A program made the position numbers and the translations under genes. From assembly GCF_019722725.1 (NCBI RefSeq), contig NZ_CP077941.1, positions 3,472,001 through 3,536,000 on the forward strand: a stretch of 64,000 nucleotides of DNA. The letters are read 5' to 3'. Below are positions 38,374 to 47,128 of this stretch, in pieces. The notes below the pieces were generated by a model. The model was not told the DNA's origin, searched no databases, and saw nothing but the letters and a program-made list of their open reading frames with translations. How positions within the stretch are numbered: position 1 is the stretch's first letter; every line of letters starts with the position of its first letter. Source of the stretch: Vreelandella profundi (GTDB lineage Bacteria; Pseudomonadota; Gammaproteobacteria; Pseudomonadales; Halomonadaceae).

Positions 38374-39051
38374 TTAAGACGGTGTCTCGTCAGCGCGTAC
38401 GTAACGCAGCACCATATCGGTAACGTGCTCCTCTAATTTTTGCTGATTCTCCGGTGCGGTTTGGTGCCAATCAAAAATCTGCGAAAAGGTGTGCTGATTT
38501 GAGACATTGAAAAATGACAGCGCGCTAATCAGCCAGTGCAGCTCCCGAGGATCCAGGCCTTCGCGAAAACACCCCTCCTCTACGCCGCGGCTATAGACGT
38601 TGGTGAGTACGTCAATCACTCCGGCATTCAGCGATTGAATCAGCTCTGACTGCGCCAAAAACCGGCCATGATGAATATTTTCGATCATCACAAGACGAAT
38701 GAAGTCAGGGTTTTTAGCGTGATGGCAGAAGGTAAACCTCACCAGTCGACTAAGCGCTTCTAACGGGGCTAAGTGATCAAGATCAAGCTCGGTCTCTTGT
38801 AAGCGTACCTTTTGATAAGAGGCTTCTAATGTATGCAGGTAGAGCGTTTCTTTATCATTAAAGTAGTAGTAAATCATCCGCTTGGAGGCGCGGGTTTTTT
38901 CGGCGATCTCATCGATCCGTGCCCCAGAGAGGCCTTTTTCTGAGAATTCGCGGGTGGCTACCGCCAAAATATCGGCGCGTACGGACTCGGGGTCATTTTT
39001 ACGCTGCCGCCGCGCAGCGGGAGGACTGGCCTTGGTCGAAGGGACTGTCAT
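38374..39051 (-). CDS. TetR-family regulator, probably of the shikimate utilisation genes
   Basis: A 225-residue regulator with an N-terminal TetR helix-turn-helix (AVATREFSEKGLSGARIDEIAEKTRASKRMIYYYF read in pieces, about residues 30-65) and a C-terminal ligand domain. It is divergent from the TRAP-quiC-aroE operon, and the 168-bp gap holds a palindrome resembling a TetR operator. The likely target is that operon and itself; the inducer could be shikimate, dehydroshikimate or protocatechuate, which sequence cannot decide. Confidence 0.85.
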   Translation of the reverse strand: MTVPSTKASPPAARRQRKNDPESVRADILAVATREFSEKGLSGARIDEIAEKTRASKRMIYYYFNDKETLYLHTLEASYQKVRLQETELDLDHLAPLEALSRLVRFTFCHHAKNPDFIRLVMIENIHHGRFLAQSELIQSLNAGVIDVLTNVYSRGVEEGCFREGLDPRELHWLISALSFFNVSNQHTFSQIFDWHQTAPENQQKLEEHVTDMVLRYVRADETPS

Positions 39052-39108
39052 AGAGCATGCCTTTTATTGTCGTGGTCGTCTTTTGTCTAGTATGCCACTT
39101 CTTGACTG

Positions 39109-39128
39109 AACGTACCATTTCGTACATT
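39109..39128. promoter_or_regulatory. Candidate TetR operator over the promoter of the shikimate operon
   Basis: AACGTAC-N6-GTACATT (one mismatch between arms) lies between the divergent TetR gene and the TRAP binding-protein gene. A -35 like TTGACT (39102-39107) directly precedes it, so binding would block the plus-strand promoter. Confidence 0.5.
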
Positions 39129-39219
39129 GTTGGCTAATACAGGACGGAACGGCTAAACACGCCATTGTTTCAGGCTGTTCCAACCCTTATAACAACGGCC
39201 CGAAAAGAGGACAACAACA

Positions 39220-40266
39220 ATGTCTCTGACCCCACTGTTAACGTTGAAACAACTGCCTTTGAAACGCGCGCTGACGACGGCACTCGCTACGGCTACGCTC
39301 GTTGCCGCAGCGAGTGCCTCTGCCCAGACGCTGCGTTTTGCCCACGTTGACCCCGATGAATGGACCACCTCGAAAAAAGGTGCCGCCGGTCAGGTATTTA
39401 AAAACCTGGTAGAGGCCGAAACTGATCTCACTGTGGAGCTCTATCCAGCCGCTTCGCTAGGCGGTGAAACTGAGCTTCTGGAAGGTGCGCAGGATGGCAC
39501 CATCAGCATCGCGATGGTGTCCGGTGCCTACGCCAACTTCTGTCCGGCGGTCGCTGTAACCGATATCCCTTACACCTTCCCGTCAGCACCCGTGGCATGG
39601 CAAGTAATGGACGGCGAATTCGGCACCGCACTCGCCGAGCACTGTTTGCAACAGACCGGGCTGCGCACGTTGGCTTACGGCGAGACAGGCTTTCGCCACT
39701 TCACTAACTCCGTGCGCACCATCAACTCACCGGAAGATATGCAGGGCCTGAAATTCCGCGTGCAGACCATTCCGCTCTACCAGGAACTGGTGCGTGCGTT
39801 GGGTGGCGAGCCGCAGGGCATCGCCTGGGGCGAAGTGCCCACGGCGCTTGCCACCGGCGTCGTCGATGGCCAGGAGAATCCCATCTCGGTGATCTATGGC
39901 AATAACTTCTACGAGTTTCAGGATTATTTGACTCTGGATCGTCACGTCTACGGCGTCGATCACCTGCTGATTAACGATGAGATATTCCAGTCGCTGACCG
40001 AGGAAGAGCAAGCCGCTGTAAAACGCGCCGCTGTGGTCGCGGGTAACACCGGCCGTGTCATTCAGCAGTTCAACTCGGCGGAAGGTATCGCCAAGCTAGA
40101 AGCGGAAGGCATGGAAATCACCCAGCCCAATGCCGAGCAGATGGAAGCCTTCCGCGAAGCAGCGCAGCCACCGGTTCAAGCATATCTGCGCGACGAGCTT
40201 GGCGACGATGCCGAGTGGATTGATCGTTTATCGTCTGCGGTGGAAGCGGCGTCCGAACGCTTCTAA
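39220..40266 (+). CDS. TRAP substrate-binding protein, probable shikimate/dehydroshikimate uptake
   Basis: A 348-residue periplasmic DctP-family protein. A long signal peptide ends at ASASAQ (about residue 36), and the mature part opens with TLRFAHVDPDEWTTSKKG. The ligand Arg lies in MQGLKFRVQTIPLYQEL, and TGVVDGQENPISVIYG is the usual hinge motif. It heads the operon dctP-dctQ-dctM-quiC-aroE. The substrate is inferred from the two enzymes downstream. Confidence 0.87.
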   Translation: MSLTPLLTLKQLPLKRALTTALATATLVAAASASAQTLRFAHVDPDEWTTSKKGAAGQVFKNLVEAETDLTVELYPAASLGGETELLEGAQDGTISIAMVSGAYANFCPAVAVTDIPYTFPSAPVAWQVMDGEFGTALAEHCLQQTGLRTLAYGETGFRHFTNSVRTINSPEDMQGLKFRVQTIPLYQELVRALGGEPQGIAWGEVPTALATGVVDGQENPISVIYGNNFYEFQDYLTLDRHVYGVDHLLINDEIFQSLTEEEQAAVKRAAVVAGNTGRVIQQFNSAEGIAKLEAEGMEITQPNAEQMEAFREAAQPPVQAYLRDELGDDAEWIDRLSSAVEAASERF

Positions 40267-40287
40267 TCCCCGCCTGATCAAAGCGCT

Positions 40288-40319
40288 TCGCGAGTGAGCC
40301 ATGTTGGGCTCACTCGCGA
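40288..40319 (+). terminator. Strong hairpin between binding-protein and permease genes
   Basis: A perfect 13-bp stem (TCGCGAGTGAGCC 40288-40300 / GGCTCACTCGCGA 40307-40319) with a 6-nt loop, in the gap between dctP and dctQ. There is no T-run, so it more likely protects the 3' end of the dctP message or acts as a weak attenuator than as a full terminator. Confidence 0.6.
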
Positions 40320-40354
40320 CACTGTGTGCCTGACAATCGAACGAAGGTGCTTTT

Positions 40355-40852
40355 ATGTCTCATCTTCTTGCCCGCATACACCGCGGCCTGATCCTGTTCA
40401 ATGGCAGTTTGGCCGGGCTTGCCATGACGTTGATGTTTCTACTGGTCGCAGGCAATGCCTTTGCGCGCTACACCTATGGCGGCTCTATTAGCTGGGGAGA
40501 AGACGCCGCCATCTATCTGATGATTTACGGCCTGATGTTTGGCATGTCCTGGGCGTACTTACAGGACAAGCACATCGGCTTTGATCTTATTCGTCGCCTG
40601 CTGCCACCGCGCTGGGTGCGCTGGCAGGCGGTTGCTATCGACCTAGCGGTACTTGCGATCGGCATTGGCCTGATGGTTTCAGCGGTTGAATTCATCGCTT
40701 CACGCGGCGGGCGTACTTCATCGAGTACAGGCATGCCTATGTGGCTGTTTCAAACGTCCATGTTACTGGGCGGCGCGCTGCTTAGCCTATCGGCAGCCGT
40801 GATGGCGGGACTGCGTTTAACCGAGCACGTCGATGAGGAGATCGCCTCATGA
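40355..40852 (+). CDS. TRAP transporter small permease, probable shikimate/dehydroshikimate uptake
   Basis: A 165-residue DctQ-family protein with four predicted helices; GGSISWGEDAAIYLMIYGLMFG and DKHIGFDLIRRLLP match the family. GAAGG precedes the ATG. Its end overlaps the large-permease start by 4 bp (ATGA), indicating translational coupling. Confidence 0.87.
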   Translation: MSHLLARIHRGLILFNGSLAGLAMTLMFLLVAGNAFARYTYGGSISWGEDAAIYLMIYGLMFGMSWAYLQDKHIGFDLIRRLLPPRWVRWQAVAIDLAVLAIGIGLMVSAVEFIASRGGRTSSSTGMPMWLFQTSMLLGGALLSLSAAVMAGLRLTEHVDEEIAS

Positions 40853-42114
40853 TCTTTGTGCTGCTGTTAGCCCTCATACTGCTTGGCGTGCCGTTTGCGT
40901 TTGCCATCCTCGGATCGCTGACGGTGCTGATGAGCACCGGCGATTTGCCTTACCACATCCGTATCGTCTCTCAGCAATTTTTTGGCGGCATGGAGTCCTT
41001 CCCGCTGCTGGCGATCCCGCTGTTCATTCTGGCCGGCGAGCTGATGAACGAAGCGGGCATCACGCATCGCATTATTAACCTGGCCACTGCCATTGTTGGT
41101 CGCCTCAAAGCCGGGCTGGCACACGTCAATATCTGGGCATCCGTCATCTTCGCCGGTCTTTCTGGTTCGGCGATTGCCGATACCTCGGCGCTTGGTCGGG
41201 TGTTTATACCGGCTATGGAAAAAGAGGGCTATCCGCGCGATTTTGCTGCCGCACTCACCGCTGCCTCATCGGTGATTGGCCCGATTATTCCGCCCAGCAT
41301 TCCGGTGATTATTTACGCGCTTACGGTCTCTGGCGTGTCGGTGCCGGGGCTGTTTTTGGCCGGTATCGTGCCAGGTTTTCTGCTGGCGCTGGGACTTTCC
41401 CTCTACGTCTACTTTTTCGCCGGTGATCTGGGTGCGACCCAGTCGAAGCAACAGTCTCGCCGCCATGCGCTTCTCCACGGCCTGCTGCCCGCGCTGATGC
41501 CGGTATTTGTGGTAGGCGCCATTCTTGCCGGTATCGTCACGCCCACCGAGGCGGCGGCCTTTGCCGTGATCTACGCGCTGCTTCTGGGCGTGGTGCTCTA
41601 CCGCAATATCAAACTGGTGAACCTGCCCGGCATCTTCGCCCGTGCCATGCGCGATAGCGCCGTGATCATGGTCATCATGGGAGCCGTTGCGGCCGCCAAC
41701 TGGGTATTAACGTTCGAACGCGTGCCCAACATGCTCACCGAGTGGGCGTTGATGAGTATCGATACTCAGTGGACCTTCCTGATCGCCGTGATTCTACTAC
41801 TGCTGGTGGTGGGCCTGTTTTTAGAGGGTATCGCGGCCATCTTAGTGCTAGTGCCGATCCTTCACCCCATTGCCATGGCGCTGGGTATCGACCCGCTGCA
41901 CTTCGGCATCGTGGTGATCTTCAACCTGATGATGGGGCTGATCACACCGCCCATGGGGCTGTGCCTGTTTGTCGCTGACTCCGTTTCCGGTGTGGGAATG
42001 GGACCGATTATCCGCCGCATTTTGCCAATGCTGGGCGTGCAGTTTCTGATTCTACTGCTGATTACCTTCGTACCAGCGCTGGTTACCTTCCTGCCGCGCC
42101 TGGCGGGTTACTGA
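40849..42114 (+). CDS. TRAP transporter large permease, probable shikimate/dehydroshikimate uptake
   Basis: A 421-residue DctM-family protein with about 12 hydrophobic segments. Typical blocks are FPLLAIPLFILAGELMNEAG, FAGLSGSAIADTSALGRVF, ASSVIGPIIPPSIPVIIYAL, PTEAAAFAVIYALLLG and LITPPMGLCLFV. It is coupled to the small permease and followed 28 bp later by quiC. Confidence 0.9.
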   Translation: MIFVLLLALILLGVPFAFAILGSLTVLMSTGDLPYHIRIVSQQFFGGMESFPLLAIPLFILAGELMNEAGITHRIINLATAIVGRLKAGLAHVNIWASVIFAGLSGSAIADTSALGRVFIPAMEKEGYPRDFAAALTAASSVIGPIIPPSIPVIIYALTVSGVSVPGLFLAGIVPGFLLALGLSLYVYFFAGDLGATQSKQQSRRHALLHGLLPALMPVFVVGAILAGIVTPTEAAAFAVIYALLLGVVLYRNIKLVNLPGIFARAMRDSAVIMVIMGAVAAANWVLTFERVPNMLTEWALMSIDTQWTFLIAVILLLLVVGLFLEGIAAILVLVPILHPIAMALGIDPLHFGIVVIFNLMMGLITPPMGLCLFVADSVSGVGMGPIIRRILPMLGVQFLILLLITFVPALVTFLPRLAGY

Positions 42115-42142
42115 TATTACTCACTGTAAGGAGCGTGATGCC

Positions 42143-44029
42143 ATGTACTCGTCCATTGCCACGGTGTGCCTAAGCGGCTCGCTGGAAGAGAAGGTAGACG
42201 CCATTGCTCAAGCTGGCTTTGAGGGGCTTGAGCTATTTGAAAACGACCTAACGGCATTTACCGGCACCCCACTGGAGGCCGGCGAGCTGATACGCTCCCG
42301 CGGCCTCAAGCTGGTGACGCTCCAGCCGTTTCGCGATTTTGAAGGTCTCCAGGGGCGCGCCCGGGAGCGGGCTTTTGACCGCGCTGAGCACAAGTTTGAT
42401 CTAATGGAGGAGCTCGGCACGGACCTGCTCATGGCATGCAGTACCGTGCATCCCGACGCCCTGCCGGGCTTAAGCCGCGCCGCCGATGACTACCATGAGC
42501 TGGGCGAGCGTGCTGCAAGGCGCGATCTACGCGTGGCTTATGAGGCGCTAGCCTGGGGGCGCCATATTCACGACTACCGCGACAGCTGGGAAGTGGTGCG
42601 CCGTGCCGCTCATCCCAATGTTGGCCTGGTGCTGGATACCTTCCATATTTTCTCTCGCCAGACAGAGCTTGGCACCATTGGCCGCATTCCAGGCGATCGC
42701 ATCTTTCTGGTACAGACCGCCGATGCGCCGCGCCTCTCCATGGATCATCTGTCGTGGAGCCGCCATTACCGCTGCTTCCCCGGCCAGGGTGAGCTGCAGA
42801 TGGATAAGTTCATGGCCATGCTGGAGGAAACCCGCTACGACGGCCCGCTCTCCCATGAAATTTTTAACGATATCTTTCGCATGGGCCACAGCGATCAGAC
42901 GGCCCGTGACGGTTTACGCTCCTACAATTTGCTGCGCAGCATGCAAAGTGACAGCGGCATTCCCGCACCGCAGCCGATTGAGTCGGTCGCCTTTCTGGAA
43001 ATCGCCGTTGAGCCTACCGATTTAGCACCGCTGCGCGAGTTGCTCGGCGCACTGGGAATGATCTGTGTGGGGCGCCACCATACGCTCAATGCCGAGCGCT
43101 GGGCCGCGGGCGACGTTAATCTGGTGCTCAACACCGAAGCGAACTTCACGGGCCGTGTACCGGGGCGCGATGCCACAGCCGTCACCGCCATTGGCCTGCG
43201 CGTGGGCAATGCCTATGAAGCGTTCAAACGAGCGGACAAGCTTGGTTACGCCATTGTTGAGCCCGAAGAGGTGGACGCCACCCACCGCATGAGCGCCCTG
43301 CGCAATGTCGACGGCAGTCTCTCCTATATTATTGACGACTCGCAGCTAAGCCGTACCTGGGATCGCGAGTTCCCTGTCGATGCGCAGCCCGTCCCCCAGG
43401 GGTCGCTAGTGGATATCGACCATATCAGCGTGGCGCTTTCCTACCACGACTACCTCTCATTGATGCTGCAGTACCGCGCCATTTTCCAGCTGGAGCCAAC
43501 GCCCTCTTTCGATGTCACCGATCCTCGCGGATTGATCCAGAGTCAGGTGCTGCAAAATTACAACGGCCGCTTTCGCCTGGCGCTTAACGCCAGTGCCTCG
43601 CCGGATACCGCCAGCAACCGCTTCGTACGCCAATACGGCGGCTCAGGGATTCACCATGTTGCCCTTCGCACCAACGCCATGCGAGACACCAGTAAAGCGC
43701 TACAGCAAGCGGGCACGCCGGTACTGCCGATTCCCGGTAACTACTACCGCGACTTGGCCGCACGCGTTGACCTTCCTGCGCAAACACAAGCGTGGATGCA
43801 GGCGCACCACATCCTCTTTGATCAAGACAGCCATGGCGACTTCTATCAGCTGTATACCCAGCCCGGCCGACAGGCGTTTTTCTTTGAGCTAGTGCAGCGT
43901 GACGGCTACCAGGGGCTGGGCGCGCCGAATGCCTTTGTGCGCGTCACCGCGCAGCAGCGCCTGGAAGCGGCGATTGACGGCATTGCTCAAGACACGCCAA
44001 ACCACGACGCGAGAGAGAGCCAAGCATGA
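42143..44029 (+). CDS. quiC1: 3-Dehydroshikimate dehydratase, two-domain QuiC1 type
   Basis: A 628-residue enzyme converting 3-dehydroshikimate to protocatechuate. Residues 1 to about 285 are a TIM barrel of the AP-endonuclease-2/AsbF family. Its metal ligands fall at Glu134 (VAYEALAWG), Asp165 (LVLDTFHIF), Gln191 (FLVQTAD) and Glu239 (LSHEIFND), the set I recall for Pseudomonas putida QuiC1. Residues from about 290 are two VOC domains like 4-hydroxyphenylpyruvate dioxygenase (VDIDHISVALSYHDY; GSGIHHVALRTN), a fusion whose second activity is unproven. AAGGAG precedes the ATG; the stop overlaps aroE. Confidence 0.93.
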   Translation: MYSSIATVCLSGSLEEKVDAIAQAGFEGLELFENDLTAFTGTPLEAGELIRSRGLKLVTLQPFRDFEGLQGRARERAFDRAEHKFDLMEELGTDLLMACSTVHPDALPGLSRAADDYHELGERAARRDLRVAYEALAWGRHIHDYRDSWEVVRRAAHPNVGLVLDTFHIFSRQTELGTIGRIPGDRIFLVQTADAPRLSMDHLSWSRHYRCFPGQGELQMDKFMAMLEETRYDGPLSHEIFNDIFRMGHSDQTARDGLRSYNLLRSMQSDSGIPAPQPIESVAFLEIAVEPTDLAPLRELLGALGMICVGRHHTLNAERWAAGDVNLVLNTEANFTGRVPGRDATAVTAIGLRVGNAYEAFKRADKLGYAIVEPEEVDATHRMSALRNVDGSLSYIIDDSQLSRTWDREFPVDAQPVPQGSLVDIDHISVALSYHDYLSLMLQYRAIFQLEPTPSFDVTDPRGLIQSQVLQNYNGRFRLALNASASPDTASNRFVRQYGGSGIHHVALRTNAMRDTSKALQQAGTPVLPIPGNYYRDLAARVDLPAQTQAWMQAHHILFDQDSHGDFYQLYTQPGRQAFFFELVQRDGYQGLGAPNAFVRVTAQQRLEAAIDGIAQDTPNHDARESQA

Positions 44030-44904
44030 TCAAGCTCGGATTAGTAGGAGAAGGCATCGCCAAGTCGCAATCTCCCGATTTACACGAACGCCTGGGCGCC
44101 TCCTTGGGCGAGCCGGTACGCTACGATTTAGTCGATAGCCTGGGGGTGGCAGATTTTGACTTTCCCAGCGCGATACAAAGGCTGCGCGCGAAGGGCTACC
44201 GGGGCACCAATGTCACCTTCCCTTTTAAGGAGAAAGCCGCGCAGCTGGCTGACATTCGTGGCGAAGGCGCACAACGAGTAGGCACCGCCAACACGCTGCT
44301 GTTTGACGCTGACGGCCTGCGCGCTGAAAACACTGATTACACTGGTTTTATCAGCGCCTATCGCCATTCTTTTGGCCATCAGCCCGCAAGCGATGTGCTG
44401 CTGATCGGTGCCGGTGGCGTGGGCCGTGCAGTAGCCTGTGCGCTGGGTGAGCTTGCGGTCAATTGCATTCATATCCTTGAAAACGATGCCACCCGTGCAG
44501 AGAAGCTAAGCCGTGATCTTAACGCCATGGGTATCAACGCGGACTGCGTTACCCCAGAGCAGGCGCAGCAGAAGGTTTCTGATTGGCAGGGCGTGGTCAA
44601 CTGCTCGCCGATTGGTCACATCAACCACCCCGGCTGCCCAATCGATACAACAAAACTTGGCGCCCAGCACTGGGTGTTTGATGCCGTGTACATACCAGCC
44701 CATACCGAGCTTTTAAACGCCGCCCATCAGGCCGGCGCTAAAATGCTCTCAGGTGTCGACCTATTCGTTTTTCAAGGCGTGGATGCGTTTCGCTTTTTCA
44801 CTGCAGACCGCATCGCCTCTGAACAGATCGATGCGCATGTTATCCCGCTGCGTACTCACTATATCGAACAGTTAGTGACACCAGCCACTCATTCCAGTCT
44901 ATAA
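44026..44904 (+). CDS. aroE: Shikimate dehydrogenase-family enzyme of the catabolic operon
   Basis: A 292-residue dehydrogenase oxidising shikimate (or quinate) to the 3-dehydro form, the direct substrate of QuiC. Features are GEGIAKSQSPDLHERLGA (substrate-binding Ser pair), catalytic Lys in NVTFPFKEKAAQL, NTDYTGF, and the nucleotide-binding GAGGVGRAVACAL. Its start overlaps the quiC stop (ATGA). The operon position makes it a catabolic paralogue rather than the biosynthetic AroE. Cofactor preference and whether it also uses quinate are not determinable here. Confidence 0.88.
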   Translation: MIKLGLVGEGIAKSQSPDLHERLGASLGEPVRYDLVDSLGVADFDFPSAIQRLRAKGYRGTNVTFPFKEKAAQLADIRGEGAQRVGTANTLLFDADGLRAENTDYTGFISAYRHSFGHQPASDVLLIGAGGVGRAVACALGELAVNCIHILENDATRAEKLSRDLNAMGINADCVTPEQAQQKVSDWQGVVNCSPIGHINHPGCPIDTTKLGAQHWVFDAVYIPAHTELLNAAHQAGAKMLSGVDLFVFQGVDAFRFFTADRIASEQIDAHVIPLRTHYIEQLVTPATHSSL

Positions 44905-44986
44905 AGACGAGGCTACAACGTTGAGGCCATAACGTTTTTACCAGAAAGCTCGTGCAATGAAGCCCTAGCAAAATAACGTACTATGA

Positions 44987-44999
44987 TTCGTTATTCGAA
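44987..44999. promoter_or_regulatory. Weak IclR-like palindrome upstream of AEC transporter
   Basis: TTCG-TTATT-CGAA lies 36 bp before the AEC-transporter start and fits the loose TTCG-N5-CGAA pattern of the other IclR-type sites in this window. Short, so it could be chance. Confidence 0.25.
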
Positions 45000-45035
45000 A
45001 ATGTCGATTCATCTTCATGCGCTAAAGAGGCCACA

Positions 45036-45986
45036 ATGCTCGCTATTGTTAGTATTACCACGCCCATCTTTCTATTGATTAGCTTGGGATATGTAGCGAG
45101 GTGGAGCGGCATTATTCAGCGTGATCAGATACAAGGCGTGGGGATTTTTGTATTGTACTGCGCGCTGCCCGCCCTGGTGATTCGCGCGCTAACCCAGCAG
45201 CCGCTAGAAGAGATTCTGCAGCTTAACTATCTGCTCGCTTATGGGCTGGGCTCCATCATCGTTTTCGGCGCGAGTTTATTGCTGTGTTTCAAACTACAGC
45301 GTCAACCGCTGCATGCCAGTGCGATGCAGGCCTTGGGTATGGCGGCGTCCAACAGCGGTTTTGTGGGATATCCAGTGGCAGCCATGGTTATCGGCTCTCC
45401 AGCGGCCATCCTCATGGCGCTGAACATGGTCATTGAAACACTGATCATTATTCCTATCGCGCTCATCTTGGCTGAAATGGGTAGCCAAAAAGGGACAAGC
45501 CTCGGGAAAACGATACAGCAGACAGCTCTTAACTTAGCCAAGAACCCTGTCTTGATAGGGCTTTTTATCGGAATTGCCCTCTCAGTGAGCAACTTAAACT
45601 TACCTGCCCCCATTTATAAAGCGATGACTCTGCTCGCCGACGCCGCTGGCCCTGCGGCGCTATTTGTAATTGGTGGCACGCTGTTTGGCTTGCAGGTTAA
45701 GGGCATGGCCCGCGACGTAGGTCAAATCGTGATAGGTAAACTACTTATTCACCCACTAGTGATTTTCATAGCGTTTTCGCTGGTGCCCGATATCGACCCA
45801 CTCTACAAAGTAGGGGCAATACTTTTCGCCGCCGCCCCGATGATCAGTATTTATCCTCTCATCGGCCAACGCTATGGCGCAGGAGGTATGAGTGCTGCTG
45901 CAATGTTGGTCGCGACTATTTCCTCATTTTTCACGCTGAGTTTGATTATTGGACTGTTGACGATGGAGGGATTACTGGCCTTCTAA
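45036..45986 (+). CDS. AEC (auxin efflux carrier) family transporter
   Basis: A 316-residue membrane protein with about 10 helices of the AEC family, which in bacteria includes malonate and other organic-acid carriers. The N-terminus ISLGYVARWSGIIQRDQIQG with the following YCALPALVIRAL and the central AASNSGFVGYPVAAMVIG are characteristic. It lies between the shikimate operon and the 46-kb cluster with its own upstream region. Substrate unknown; an organic-acid or aromatic-acid exchange role would suit the setting. Confidence 0.85.
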   Translation: MLAIVSITTPIFLLISLGYVARWSGIIQRDQIQGVGIFVLYCALPALVIRALTQQPLEEILQLNYLLAYGLGSIIVFGASLLLCFKLQRQPLHASAMQALGMAASNSGFVGYPVAAMVIGSPAAILMALNMVIETLIIIPIALILAEMGSQKGTSLGKTIQQTALNLAKNPVLIGLFIGIALSVSNLNLPAPIYKAMTLLADAAGPAALFVIGGTLFGLQVKGMARDVGQIVIGKLLIHPLVIFIAFSLVPDIDPLYKVGAILFAAAPMISIYPLIGQRYGAGGMSAAAMLVATISSFFTLSLIIGLLTMEGLLAF

Positions 45987-46021
45987 TCACTCAACGTAGT
46001 AGGCAAAAAAGCTAATCAATA

Positions 46022-46049
46022 CTTTTGCTTACATTAAATATAAGCAAAG
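46022..46049. terminator. Inverted repeat after the AEC transporter gene
   Basis: TTTGCTTA (46024-46031) and TAAGCAAA (46041-46048) with a 9-nt AT-rich loop, between the convergent AEC and cyclase-family genes. A weak terminator is the likeliest role; no clear T-run follows on either strand. Confidence 0.35.
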
Positions 46050-46099
46050 CAGTGGCAATCTTCTTCGCTCCCTATACATCCAGCCCCGTTATTCTTTCA

Positions 46100-47128
46100 C
46101 TAAACAGTTGCCACCGGCGTGACCGGTGAACCTATCGCACCGGGTAAGCGCAGCGGTGGCGCTGTCAGTAAGAACCGATTACGTTCACGGCTATGCAGCC
46201 ATTGGGCTAAGTCCTTCAGATACCACAGCTCCGCCAGCGGCAAGCCGAGTTTGAATAAACAGTGGTGGTGCAATGGAAGCTTAGAGCAGCAGCCAGGCGC
46301 CAATTCGCGATCCGCGTTCTCGACCGCGTAATTATCAGCGCAGATGGCCGAAATTCCGCTGTCGGTGATCCACGCCAGCAGGGCCTGATCGCTGCCGTCG
46401 AGCACGGCGCCGGTATTTTTCAGCACGTCCGGCTGTGGCTTGCCTTGCATATCCAGCAACGCCTCTGCGAAACCCGTGCGCAATACCAGCATATCGCCAC
46501 GCTCAACCACCACGTTCAGTTGCTCCAGCGCCGCCATCAACGCCGTATGTCCTACCAGCGTTCTTCCCATGCCAAATACCCGAACCAAATCAACCAACAC
46601 GGCCCGGCCCTGCATGCCATGTACGGCCATATTTTCAACGCCCAAACGCTGGGCATAAGAGCCGTGTTGCTGATCGGGCTGCTGGCTCAAATTGAGCACA
46701 TCCTGGTCAGCTAAATAGCCGTTGTAATAGCGACGCTCTGGCTGCCCGTCGTTATCGCCATCGAACAGCGCGCCCACATGGGCAAGCGAGTCCCACTGTG
46801 TGGAGTACTGCAGCGAGAGCTGAACCTGATCGTCACTAATAACGTCCTGTAACTCTGGGCTATGAGTGGCCAGAGGAAAATTGATGTACTGGTCATCACC
46901 GAGCGCCGTGGGAGACAGCTTTGGCGGTGAGCGGCGAGGATTCAGCACCTTGCCACCAGGAATATCCAGCGGCAGCGACAGGCAGAACGTTACGCCCTCA
47001 AGCACTTCCTTAACGCCTTTGAGCACCTGTTCAGGCCCAATCAGATTGACCCGACCTAGCTGATCATCGAGCCCGAAATCACCCCAGTTACTGCCTTCAG
47101 GGCGCTGTTTCCATCGAGGCTGATTCAT
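46100..47128 (-). CDS. Cyclase-family (KynB-like) metal-dependent hydrolase
   Basis: A 342-residue protein of the PF04199 cyclase family, which includes kynurenine formamidase and isatin hydrolase. It begins GSNWGDFGLDDQLGRVNLI, a mark of the longer subfamily. The metal motif appears as STQWDSLAHVG instead of the classical H-x-GTH-x-D-x-P-x-H, so one His is replaced by Gln, as in other members of this subfamily. Its start overlaps the stop of the 3-hydroxyacyl-CoA dehydrogenase gene by 4 bp. Substrate unknown; a ring-opening or lactone/amide hydrolysis step would fit. Confidence 0.85.
   Translation of the reverse strand: MNQPRWKQRPEGSNWGDFGLDDQLGRVNLIGPEQVLKGVKEVLEGVTFCLSLPLDIPGGKVLNPRRSPPKLSPTALGDDQYINFPLATHSPELQDVISDDQVQLSLQYSTQWDSLAHVGALFDGDNDGQPERRYYNGYLADQDVLNLSQQPDQQHGSYAQRLGVENMAVHGMQGRAVLVDLVRVFGMGRTLVGHTALMAALEQLNVVVERGDMLVLRTGFAEALLDMQGKPQPDVLKNTGAVLDGSDQALLAWITDSGISAICADNYAVENADRELAPGCCSKLPLHHHCLFKLGLPLAELWYLKDLAQWLHSRERNRFLLTAPPLRLPGAIGSPVTPVATV

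Noticed and set aside
44918..44946. AACGTT...AACGTTTTT after aroE as a terminator
   Set aside because: The arms are self-complementary 6-mers and the stem is weak; insufficient to call.
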